From assembly GCA_017744605.1 (NCBI GenBank), contig JAGIAZ010000005.1, forward strand, positions 1-64,000: 64,000 nucleotides of DNA, written 5' to 3'. Made by a program: the position numbers and the translations under genes. Source of the stretch: Sphingobium sp. GTDB taxonomy: Bacteria > Pseudomonadota > Alphaproteobacteria > Sphingomonadales > Sphingomonadaceae. Below, in pieces: positions 9,295 to 20,038 of this stretch. The notes beneath the pieces are model-generated. The model made no database searches. It was not told the origin of the DNA and saw nothing but the letters and a program-made list of their open reading frames with translations. The stretch's first letter is position 1, and each line of letters opens with the position of its first letter.

Positions 9295-10590
9295 ATGAAT
9301 CGGGGGAGCGTCTTGACCGCAACAACACAATCTGGCCTCGTTGCCATGCTGCAGCACAAGCGCGTGCTGGCTGCGAGCCTCGCCGGCACGGCGGTCGAAT
9401 TCTATGATTTCTATATCTATGCGACCGCGGCGAGCCTCGTCTTCCCGTCGCTCTTCTTCCCGGCCAGTTCGCCCGCCGCGCAGCTGATGGCGAGCTATGC
9501 GAGTTTCGCCCTCGCCTTTCTCGCGCGCCCGCTCGGCGCCGCCATCTTCGGTCATTTCGGCGACCGCATCGGCCGCCAGTCGACTCTCGTCGCCTCGCTG
9601 ATGCTGATGGGCGGGTCGACATTCCTGATCGCCTTCCTGCCCACGCACGCCCAGATCGGCTGGATCGCGCCGCTGCTGCTTTGCCTGCTGCGCGTGGGGC
9701 AAGGGCTCGGGCTCGGTGGGGAATGGGGCGGGGCGGCCTTGCTCGCGGTCGAGAACGCTCCGCCCGGCTGGCGCGGGCGCTTCGGGATGATGCCGCAATT
9801 GGGCGCGCCGATCGGGTTCCTCGTCGCCAACGGCCTGTTCCTGCTGCTCGGCCTGTATCTGAGCGAAGCGGATTTCATCGCTTGGGGCTGGCGCCTGCCC
9901 TTCCTCGCCAGCGCCCTGCTGGTCGGTCTGGGCCTGTGGGCACGCCTCAAGCTTGGCGAGACGCCCGAGTTCAAGGCTGCGCTGGAAAAGGAGCCGCCGC
10001 CGCATGTTCCGATTGCCGAGATGTTCGGCAAGCATGCGCGCGCGACTCTGGCCGGAACGCTGGCGGTCGTGACTTGCTTCGCCCTGTTCTACATCTCGAC
10101 GGCCTTTGCGCTCGGCCATGCGACTACGGCGCTCAAAATGCCGCGCGCGGAAGTCCTGCAGATCCAGCTCGGCGCGATCCTGTTCCTCGCCGCCGGCATC
10201 GTCGCCGCGGGCTGGGTATCGGACAAGAAGTCGCCCGCCACCGCGCTCATCGCCGGCTGCGCCGCGACTGTCCCGTTGGGCGCCGTCTTCGGCCAAGGAC
10301 TCTCCGCCGCCGACCCGATCGCGATCTTCATGACCCTGGCGGTCGCCTTATTCCTGATGGGCTTCGCTTATGGCCCTCTCGGCGCGTGGCTGACGGGGCG
10401 TTTTCCCGCGCGCGTGCGCTATACCGGCGCATCCTTCGCCTTCAACGTCGGCGGCATATTGGGCGGTGCGCTGGCGCCCAATATCGCAACGGCGCTGGTC
10501 ACCGCTTATGGGATCAGCGCCGTGGGCTATTATCTGTCGGTGGCAGGCCTGGTGAGCCTCATCGGGCTCGCCTGGCTCGCAATGGATTAG
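9295..10590 (+). CDS. MFS transporter, metabolite:H+ symporter (MHS) type
   Basis: The protein has 431 residues with about 12 hydrophobic membrane segments. The start of the first segment, GTAVEFYDFYIY, and the loop 2-3 motif GHFGDRIGRQ are typical of the MHS subgroup (relatives of ProP, ShiA and KgtP), which import organic acids, betaines or shikimate with protons. RVGQGLGLGGEWGGA is the fourth-segment signature. The substrate cannot be told. The start ATG 9295 uses a ribosome site inside the upstream palindrome; ATG 9346 (MLQHKRV) is an alternative start that would give a normal MHS N-terminus. Confidence 0.92.
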   Translation: MNRGSVLTATTQSGLVAMLQHKRVLAASLAGTAVEFYDFYIYATAASLVFPSLFFPASSPAAQLMASYASFALAFLARPLGAAIFGHFGDRIGRQSTLVASLMLMGGSTFLIAFLPTHAQIGWIAPLLLCLLRVGQGLGLGGEWGGAALLAVENAPPGWRGRFGMMPQLGAPIGFLVANGLFLLLGLYLSEADFIAWGWRLPFLASALLVGLGLWARLKLGETPEFKAALEKEPPPHVPIAEMFGKHARATLAGTLAVVTCFALFYISTAFALGHATTALKMPRAEVLQIQLGAILFLAAGIVAAGWVSDKKSPATALIAGCAATVPLGAVFGQGLSAADPIAIFMTLAVALFLMGFAYGPLGAWLTGRFPARVRYTGASFAFNVGGILGGALAPNIATALVTAYGISAVGYYLSVAGLVSLIGLAWLAMD

Positions 10591-10645
10591 GCTGCGAGGA
10601 AACCCCGGCGAGCTTGACGGCGTCGGCGATGACGTGACGGGAGGT

Positions 10646-10668
10646 TGCGGCGACCCGGGGCCGCCGCA
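10646..10668. terminator. Hairpin between the convergent MFS and secA genes
   Basis: TGCGGCG at 10646-10652 pairs with CGCCGCA at 10662-10668 around a 9-base loop. It sits between two convergent genes and could end transcription from either side. No good T-tract is present on either strand, so the call is tentative. Confidence 0.4.
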
Positions 10669-10676
10669 GTATCAAA

Positions 10677-13415
<2,739 letters not shown>

Positions 13416-13518
13416 GACTGGAATCCTGACTTGAAAAATCGATGCGAAGTGCGGCCGGCACATATGCCGGAAAAGCGCACGACCTCAGGGTCGTACGCGA
13501 AAAGCCAATGGCTTCAGC

Positions 13519-13794
13519 TCAGTGGAGCCAGCTCTGCTTGAGCGAAAGGCGGATCGCGAGGCGCGGCTGCGCGACCGGATAATAGGCAGCAAGGACCTTG
13601 CGGCGCGGTGCCCCGATCGCGGCGAAAACCGCCCAGGCCGCGACCAGCGCGATGGCCTCTACAGCTATGGTTTCCGCTGCCGAGACGAGCGCGCTTGCCT
13701 GAACCTGCGCCGGCGCGCCGACAGGCGAACGCTCACCGGCGACGAGGCCGGACAGCGACGCCAGAAGCGCGGACAGGAGGATCATGAATTGCAA
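13519..13794 (-). CDS. Small hydrophobic protein of unknown function
   Basis: The protein has 91 residues. Residues 1-20 are hydrophobic (MQFMILLSALLASLSGLVAG) and look like a signal peptide or membrane anchor. A second Ala/Val-rich stretch (about 40-63) could be another membrane segment. The C-terminus is basic. I do not recognise a characterised family. Support for a real gene is a GGAGAG about 9 bases before the TTG start at 13794, codon-position GC bias consistent with the frame, and the absence of a competing gene. An ATG three codons later (13785) is an alternative start. It lies just upstream of secA on the same strand. Confidence 0.6.
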   Translation of the reverse strand: MQFMILLSALLASLSGLVAGERSPVGAPAQVQASALVSAAETIAVEAIALVAAWAVFAAIGAPRRKVLAAYYPVAQPRLAIRLSLKQSWLH

Positions 13795-13933
13795 AAGCGC
13801 GTCTCTCCAGGAACGGAGCGCCCCACATAAGGCGGCGGATGCGCTTCGTCTATTGCATTCAGGATGAATGTATCCGGAATGTCGGTCCAGCCTCGACGGT
13901 TGATCCCACCCACAACTCAGCTATTGGCAAGCC

Positions 13934-15157
13934 ATGACCGACATATCGCCTCTCGCATCGCCCTTCCCCGTCCTGCCCGACATCGGCGGCGTGACGCGAC
14001 GCGTGGCGCGCGCGGGCTACAAGAATTGGGGCCGCTGCGACCTCACTTATGTCGAGCTCGCGGAAGGCACGACGGTCGCCGGCGTGACGACGAAGAATGT
14101 CTGCTGCTCGACCGAGGTCGAGATTTGCCGCGACGGCATCGCCGGCGGCAAGGCGCGAGCGCTGGTCGTCAACGCGGGCAATGCCAATGCCTTCACCGGC
14201 TATCGCGGCCGCGAAGCCGTGGAGCAGATCATGAGTCAGGTCGCGGCCCATCTCGGCTGCGCGCCACAGGAGGTGTTCGTCAGTTCGACCGGCGTGATCG
14301 GCGTGCCGCTGCCCAAGGACAAGGCGCGCGACGGTCTTTCGGCGGCATTCGAGGCCGAGCCCTGCAGCTGGCAGGCCGCCGCCGAAACGATCGGCACGAC
14401 GGACACGTTCGCCAAAGGGGCGACGGCAAGCGCGATGATCGGCGGAACGAAGGTCTCGCTCAGCGGCATTATCAAGGGCTCGGGCATGATCGCGCCGGAC
14501 ATGGCGACGATGCTCGGCTACATCTTCACCGATGCCGCGATTGCGCCTGCCCTGCTCCAGCAGATGCTTGACGAGGCGAATGTCAGGAGCTTCTCCTGCA
14601 TCACCGTCGACGGAGACACGTCGACCAGCGACACGGTGCTCGTCTTCGCGACCGGAGCGGCGGGCAATACGATGCTGACCAGCATGGACAGCCCCGGTGC
14701 GGACGCGTTCCAGGCCGCGCTCACCGATATCTGCACCCAGCTCGCCCAGCTTGTCGTCAAGGATGGCGAAGGCGCGCAGAAGTTCATCGAGATCGACGTG
14801 ACGGGCGCCGCCGGCGACGAGAGCGCGCGACGGATCGGCCTGTCCATCGCCAATTCGCCGCTGGTGAAGACGGCAATCGCCGGCGAGGATGCCAATTGGG
14901 GCCGCGTCGTCATGGCCGTCGGCAAGGCCGGCGAGCCGGCCGACCGCGACAAGCTCGCCATCTCCTTCGGAACCACGAAAGTGGCGGCCAACGGCTTTCC
15001 GGTCGAGGGTTATGATGAGGCGCCCGTCGCCGCGCATCTCAAGGGCCAACATATCCGGATCGGCGTCGATCTGGGCCTCGGCAGCGGTCGGGCGACCGTG
15101 TGGACCTGCGATCTCACGCATGGCTATATCTCGATCAACGCCGATTATCGGAGCTGA
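13934..15157 (+). CDS. argJ: Bifunctional glutamate N-acetyltransferase/N-acetylglutamate synthase
   Basis: The protein has 407 residues. ArgJ transfers acetyl from N-acetylornithine to glutamate in the cyclic arginine pathway and may also use acetyl-CoA. It is made as a precursor that cuts itself before a conserved threonine; the site is visible as GSGMIAPDMA|TMLGYIF. The N-terminal GVTTKNVCCSTEVE and C-terminal EDANWGR blocks are family-typical. Length is normal. The start ATG 13934 is followed closely by the next gene, whose ATG lies 6 bases after the argJ stop, suggesting one transcript. Confidence 0.97.
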   Translation: MTDISPLASPFPVLPDIGGVTRRVARAGYKNWGRCDLTYVELAEGTTVAGVTTKNVCCSTEVEICRDGIAGGKARALVVNAGNANAFTGYRGREAVEQIMSQVAAHLGCAPQEVFVSSTGVIGVPLPKDKARDGLSAAFEAEPCSWQAAAETIGTTDTFAKGATASAMIGGTKVSLSGIIKGSGMIAPDMATMLGYIFTDAAIAPALLQQMLDEANVRSFSCITVDGDTSTSDTVLVFATGAAGNTMLTSMDSPGADAFQAALTDICTQLAQLVVKDGEGAQKFIEIDVTGAAGDESARRIGLSIANSPLVKTAIAGEDANWGRVVMAVGKAGEPADRDKLAISFGTTKVAANGFPVEGYDEAPVAAHLKGQHIRIGVDLGLGSGRATVWTCDLTHGYISINADYRS

Positions 15158-15162
15158 CCGGT

Positions 15163-15960
15163 ATGGACGCCCTCTCCGCCTCGGTCGCGATCCTGATGCG
15201 GCGCGTTGCCGCCGACGTGGTGATGCCGCGCTACCGCAACCTTGCGCAGCATGAGATCGTCGAGAAGATGGCCGACGAACTGGTCACGATAGCCGACCGG
15301 GAAGCGGAACTCCACCTTAACGAGGGCGTCGCTCAGCTCCTCCCCGAGGCTGGGATCGTCGGCGAGGAGGCCGTATCGGCCGATCCGTCGCTGCTCGACG
15401 ATCTTGGAAACGGCCTTAAATGGCTGATCGATCCGATTGATGGCACAGGAAATTTTGCCGCCGGAAAGCCGCCATTCGGCCTCATGATCGCGCTGGTCGA
15501 CAATGGCATCATCCAGGCAAGCTGGATGCTCGATCCATTGACCGATCGGCTTTGCTGCGCAGCATTGGGCCAGGGTGCAACGATCAATGGTGAGCGTGTC
15601 GCGGCCCGCTCCACCGGCAAGCCGCTGCCGGTTGCCGGCATCTCCTTGCTCTTCGCCGATCCGGAGAACCGCATTCGCCTGAAGACCCGCGCCGAAGGCA
15701 AGATCGAAATGGCGGACATTCCGCGCTGCGCCGCGGAGCAATATCCGCGCATCGTGCTCGGGGTGAACGATCTGGCGGTCTTCGAGCGCACCCTCCCCTG
15801 GGATCACGCCCCAGGCGCGCTGTTCGTCAATGAGGCGGGCGGGAAAGTCGCCCGGCCGGACGGCTCGTCCTATGTCATCGGCGCCGAACCCGGCCGCGGC
15901 CTGCTCGCCGCCTGCTCGCCCGCAATGTGGGACGAGGCAGCGGCGATCCTCTACGCTTAG
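15163..15960 (+). CDS. Inositol-monophosphatase-family phosphatase
   Basis: The protein has 265 residues. The metal and substrate sites of the family are visible: IVGEEA (first Glu), WLIDPIDGTGNFAAG (Asp-x-Ile-Asp-Gly-Thr) and the C-terminal PWDHAPGALFVNEAGG. Members hydrolyse inositol-1-phosphate, histidinol phosphate (HisN type) or related phosphomonoesters with Mg2+. The substrate here cannot be told; no his genes are near. ATG 15163 was chosen because it begins MDALSASVAIL right after argJ, 5 bases beyond its stop codon, so translational coupling is likely. Confidence 0.92.
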   Translation: MDALSASVAILMRRVAADVVMPRYRNLAQHEIVEKMADELVTIADREAELHLNEGVAQLLPEAGIVGEEAVSADPSLLDDLGNGLKWLIDPIDGTGNFAAGKPPFGLMIALVDNGIIQASWMLDPLTDRLCCAALGQGATINGERVAARSTGKPLPVAGISLLFADPENRIRLKTRAEGKIEMADIPRCAAEQYPRIVLGVNDLAVFERTLPWDHAPGALFVNEAGGKVARPDGSSYVIGAEPGRGLLAACSPAMWDEAAAILYA

Positions 15961-16155
15961 GCCTTCTTGCTCCATCAATGCCCGCTAACAGCCGCCTCCC
16001 ACCGACAGAGGTGGTCATCATGGCACGCGAGGTCATCGGCAATGCCGACCTGCCCTGCTTTCGAGCGCACCGCTAAGCGCTGCTGCCCCAAGAAAGGCCG
16101 GTTTCGAGGGCGCGGAGCGCCGCGACTACTGGCGCTGGGACATGCCGGAACGCCG
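15961..16155. other. Gene-poor spacer with short ORF fragments
   Basis: About 195 bases lie between the phosphatase stop and the trxA terminator. A 32-codon frame at 15978-16076 (beginning MPANSRLPPTEVV) has a CPC-like fragment but no ribosome site, and the other two frames stay open for short distances with no recognisable domain. It could be a decayed small gene. I see no repeat or RNA structure in it. Confidence 0.35.
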
Positions 16156-16184
16156 AAAACCGGGCGCCCATAGGCGCCCGGTCA
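16156..16184 (-). terminator. Rho-independent terminator of trxA
   Basis: ACCGGGCGCC at 16159-16168 pairs perfectly with GGCGCCCGGT at 16173-16182 around a 4-base loop. On the minus strand it is followed by TTTTCGG. It lies about 10 bases beyond the trxA stop. Confidence 0.85.
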
Positions 16185-16192
16185 ATTCTGGA

Positions 16193-16537
16193 TCAAGCGA
16201 CGGAACTCGCGCTCGATCCCAGCTCGCCTTCGAGCCAGCCCTTAAGAGCACTCTTGGGCGCCGCACCGACCTTGGTCGCGGCGGGGGCACCATTCTTGAA
16301 GAGGATCATCGTCGGGATGCCGCGCACGCCATAGCGCGATGGGGCATCGGGATGATCGTCGATATTGAGCTTGGCGATGGTCACCTGGCCGGCCAACTCG
16401 TCGGCAATTTCCTCGAGCGCCGGGCCGATCATCTTGCAGGGGCCGCACCATTCCGCCCAGAAATCGACGAGCACGGGCGTATCGGACGAAATTACGTCCG
16501 CGTGGAAACTGGCATCGGAAATCGCTTTGGTCGCCAT
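16193..16537 (-). CDS. trxA: Thioredoxin
   Basis: The protein has 114 residues with the redox centre WCGPCKM (Cys31, Cys34) and the cis-proline loop GIPTMI, the standard single-domain thioredoxin that reduces protein disulfides in the cytoplasm. ATG 16537 was chosen: GGAG lies 9 bases upstream, and the six extra codons of the longer frame include that site. It follows addA by 33 bases on the same strand, the order often seen in alphaproteobacteria (addB-addA-trxA), and is closed by a strong terminator. Confidence 0.97.
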   Translation of the reverse strand: MATKAISDASFHADVISSDTPVLVDFWAEWCGPCKMIGPALEEIADELAGQVTIAKLNIDDHPDAPSRYGVRGIPTMILFKNGAPAATKVGAAPKSALKGWLEGELGSSASSVA

Positions 16538-16570
16538 TTGACCTGACTCCTTCAAATCGTTGGACGCAAT

Positions 16571-19500
16571 CTAGTGAACGCCCGGTTCGCCCTCAAGCTC
16601 CCCCACCGACAACTTCTCCTGCGCGGGAACCAAGCCGGGCTTGTGCGGCGCCAGTACATCCGACGTCAGATCGATGAGCTTGGGTCCGGATGAATAGAGC
16701 AGGCTCACCCGGATCTCGCGCTTCGGAAAGATGATGCCGAGCGCAGCGGCATAGGCCGCCATCTGGCGAAGATGTGCCGCCGGAACCGCCCAGGCATCGC
16801 GCGGGACGGCACGGCCAGTCTTGAAATCGACGACATGGACGAACGCGTCGGTGACGAGCAGCCGGTCGACCGTGCCGGCAATGACCTGCTCGCCCACCAC
16901 AGCCGCAATCGGCGCCTCGGCCAGCGCTTCCGGCGAGAAGAGCGCGGCATTGGCATCGTCCTGAATGACCGAAAGCGCATGATCGACCAGTGCGGCGCGT
17001 TCGCCGGCATCGGCGACCCGCCCTGCCCCGGCGAGCCAACGATCCGCAGCAGCTCGGCGCTCGGCCGGCGTGACATCCGGCAGTCGCTCGAACAAGGCAT
17101 GGAGCAATCGCCCGCGTTCCGCCGCGCCGCGCATGACCGCATCGGGCGGTGGATCGGGCACATCGTCCTCCGGCGATACGGACGGCGCCAGCGGGCGCGG
17201 CGGACGCGCTTCTGCGGGTGCCGCCATATACAGCCATTCCGGCAGCGCCGTTTCCGCCGTGGCGACCTCCTCGACTGCCTGGGGCGAAAGTGAATCCGGC
17301 AGCGTATCGCGCCCCATCCAACGAAGATCGCCATTTTCAGCCTCTTCCGCGCCAAGATCGATCAGCGCCCGTTCGACGGCCTTGTGCCAGCTCAGCTCCG
17401 CCGCCTCGCCCTTGGCCGCCGGACCGAGAGCGCCCGTCACCACAAGCATCTCCTCCGCTCGCGTCATCGCCACGTAGAGCAAGCGCCAATGCTCCTCCAT
17501 GTCGGCGGAATCGGTCCGATCGGAGGCCTCGGCGATCTTTGCGCTGGCCTCCGCTCGCGTCGGCGGGATGAGCGGCAAGGCATGATCGAGCACCGGCAGG
17601 TCCAGTATGGCGCCGCGAGGACGCCTGCCGGGATCGAAGGCGGCATCCGCGAGAATCACGACCGGCGCCTCCAACCCCTTGGAGCCGTGGACGGTCATGA
17701 CGCGCACCATGTCACCGCTCTCGGCCAGTTCTCGCTTGATGTCCGCATCGCCGCGATCGAACCAGTCGATGAAGCGTTGCAGCGATAGATGATCGTCGGT
17801 CTCGAAGCCGAGCGCCGCGTTCAGCAGTTCATCGATGGCATCGTGCGCCTCCTCGCCGAGGCGGGTGGCGAGCTTGCGGCGCCCATCCATCGGTCCGGAC
17901 AGGATCATCTCCAGGTAGCGATAGGGCGTCGTGAAATCGGCCGCATTGAGCAGGTCGCGCAGCGGCCGTAGCGCATCCTCGTCCTGTGTCGCGCGCAGGT
18001 GCGACCAAAGCGAGACGCCTGATGGTCGCGGCACATGGGTAAGGAGATCGTCCTGGCTCCAGCCGATCAGCGGCGAGGCCAGCAGGTTGGCGAGATTGAG
18101 GTCATCCTCCGGCTGCACGGCGAAGCGCAGCGCCGCGAGCAGATCCTGCACGGCGAGCGGCGCCTGCAACCGCAGGCGATCCACGCCGGCGACGGGCACG
18201 CCAGCCTCATAGAGCCGCGCGACAATCAGTCGGGAGAGCGCGCCACGGCTGCGCAAGAGAATGAGGATATCGCCGGGCCGAACCGGGCGCCCTTTCGAAC
18301 GCAGCACGAGCTTTTCATCGAGCCACGCCTTGATCTGCTGGGCAATGCGCTCGGCATGGGTGCGTTCATGGTCGGAGAGCCAGGTCCAGTCGTCGCCCGG
18401 CTCATCGCCCTCGCCCTCTTCGTCGTCCGCCTCACGCGGCGCTCGCGTCGGCGGCTGCAGCAGCACTTGCCCGGGGTGGTTGCGCGCAGCGCGATGATGC
18501 TCGGGCGGTCGCGGCAGGCCGACGGCATCATGGCCGATCGCGGCCAGCGTCGCATCGACGACCTCCAGCACCGCCGGCATCGATCGGAAACTTAGCGCGA
18601 GCGGCAATTCATCAATGCTGTGGCCGGTGCGGCCCGCCCTGTCCTGGAAGCGCTGCAGGGCATCGACGAACGCGCGCGGACTGGTGCCCTGGAAGCCGAA
18701 GATCGCCTGTTTGGTGTCGCCCACCACGAAGAGCGTGCGCAGCGCACCACGCACATCGTCCGGCGCAGTCTCGAAATATTCGGCGACGATGGCATCGACG
18801 AGGTCCCACTGCCGCTCGTTCGTGTCCTGCGCCTCGTCAACCAGCATATGGTCGATGCGCTGATCGAGCTTGTAGCGGATCCATTCAGCCATGCCGTCGG
18901 TGTTGAGGAGTTCGCTCGCCCGCCGGATCAGATCGTCGAAATCGACGACCCCGGCCGAGCGCTTGGCGGCATGATACGCACGCGCATAAGCCCGGCCCGC
19001 GAGCAGGCCCCGCGCGGCCTCCCGCGCATAGGCGACCTGGCCCGGCAATTCGGCGAGCGCCCTCAAGCTCTGACCGATATCCTCGGCGACATCGGCATAG
19101 TCCGGATCGAACGCGAACAACTTCTCGTTGCTGCGGTTCTTGGCCAGCCCGTCCTTCGTGACGAGGCAGGCCAGCAGCGGTTCGATCAGCACGACGCGTT
19201 CGGCCGCATCGGCGGCCAGCCACAGCCCCACCGTATCCGCGATACCGAGCCCTGTCTTGGTTCCCCAGTCGCGATTCGCAGCGGCGATGCGGCGCAGGCT
19301 CGCCTCGGAAATATGCGGATCCTGGCAATGCTCGGCCAGATATGCCCCGAGATCGCCGGTCGGCAAATCGAGAAAGTCCAGCAGCGCTCCGGCAATATCG
19401 TCCGGCAACGCCTCGAGGGCGCGTGAAGCCGGAACGCATCGGGCGAGATAGCTCACTGTGCCATCCTCTCCGAGCCGCAGCGCCAGCGCTTCGATAGCCT

Positions 19501-20038
19501 CGATCAGCGCATTGTCATGCGTGCGCTCGGCCTGTTCGATCATGGTGATCAGTGCTCTGCGCGACAGCTCGGCCTGCGCGCGGTCGTCGAGCGCCTTGAA
19601 CCCCGGCACCAGTCCCGCCTCGAGCGGAAAGGATGCGAGCAGCGATTGGCAGAAGCTGTGGATCGTCTGGATCTTGAGCCCGCCGCCCGTCGCGTCGAGC
19701 ACCTTGGCGAACAACAGGCGTGCCCGGTGAACCGTCGCGGGCCCGTCGTCCTCGCCAAGTGCTCTGAGATCCTCTATCACCTCGTCATTGGTCGACTGCA
19801 CCCAGCGCGCCAGAATGGCGTGCACGCGCTCCGCCATCTCCGCCGCGCCCGCCTTGGTGAAGGTGAGGCAGAGAATGCGCTCCGGCGCCACGCCGGCCAG
19901 CAGCAGCCGCAGAACGCGCGCGGACAGGACATGCGTCTTGCCGGTGCCGGCCGACGCGCTCAGCCAGACATGGGCGTGCGGCCGCGAGGCTTGGGCCTGC
20001 TCGGCCTTGAGCGGCGGAATGGCCTTGCGCTCAGCCAT
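16571..20038 (-). CDS. addA: Double-strand break repair helicase AddA
   Basis: The protein has 1155 residues. It is the UvrD-like helicase-nuclease subunit of AddAB, which processes DNA ends for RecA loading. Walker A is in SASAGTGKTHVL near the N-terminus. Motif II is VDEAQDTNERQW, motif IV/V regions include MTVHGSKGLEAP, and motif VI is LLYVAMTRAEE. The C-terminal PD-(D/E)XK nuclease is seen as VHVVDFKTGRAVP. ATG 20038 overlaps the addB stop by 8 bases. This alphaproteobacterial AddA is of normal size and all motifs look intact. Confidence 0.96.
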   Translation of the reverse strand: MAERKAIPPLKAEQAQASRPHAHVWLSASAGTGKTHVLSARVLRLLLAGVAPERILCLTFTKAGAAEMAERVHAILARWVQSTNDEVIEDLRALGEDDGPATVHRARLLFAKVLDATGGGLKIQTIHSFCQSLLASFPLEAGLVPGFKALDDRAQAELSRRALITMIEQAERTHDNALIEAIEALALRLGEDGTVSYLARCVPASRALEALPDDIAGALLDFLDLPTGDLGAYLAEHCQDPHISEASLRRIAAANRDWGTKTGLGIADTVGLWLAADAAERVVLIEPLLACLVTKDGLAKNRSNEKLFAFDPDYADVAEDIGQSLRALAELPGQVAYAREAARGLLAGRAYARAYHAAKRSAGVVDFDDLIRRASELLNTDGMAEWIRYKLDQRIDHMLVDEAQDTNERQWDLVDAIVAEYFETAPDDVRGALRTLFVVGDTKQAIFGFQGTSPRAFVDALQRFQDRAGRTGHSIDELPLALSFRSMPAVLEVVDATLAAIGHDAVGLPRPPEHHRAARNHPGQVLLQPPTRAPREADDEEGEGDEPGDDWTWLSDHERTHAERIAQQIKAWLDEKLVLRSKGRPVRPGDILILLRSRGALSRLIVARLYEAGVPVAGVDRLRLQAPLAVQDLLAALRFAVQPEDDLNLANLLASPLIGWSQDDLLTHVPRPSGVSLWSHLRATQDEDALRPLRDLLNAADFTTPYRYLEMILSGPMDGRRKLATRLGEEAHDAIDELLNAALGFETDDHLSLQRFIDWFDRGDADIKRELAESGDMVRVMTVHGSKGLEAPVVILADAAFDPGRRPRGAILDLPVLDHALPLIPPTRAEASAKIAEASDRTDSADMEEHWRLLYVAMTRAEEMLVVTGALGPAAKGEAAELSWHKAVERALIDLGAEEAENGDLRWMGRDTLPDSLSPQAVEEVATAETALPEWLYMAAPAEARPPRPLAPSVSPEDDVPDPPPDAVMRGAAERGRLLHALFERLPDVTPAERRAAADRWLAGAGRVADAGERAALVDHALSVIQDDANAALFSPEALAEAPIAAVVGEQVIAGTVDRLLVTDAFVHVVDFKTGRAVPRDAWAVPAAHLRQMAAYAAALGIIFPKREIRVSLLYSSGPKLIDLTSDVLAPHKPGLVPAQEKLSVGELEGEPGVH

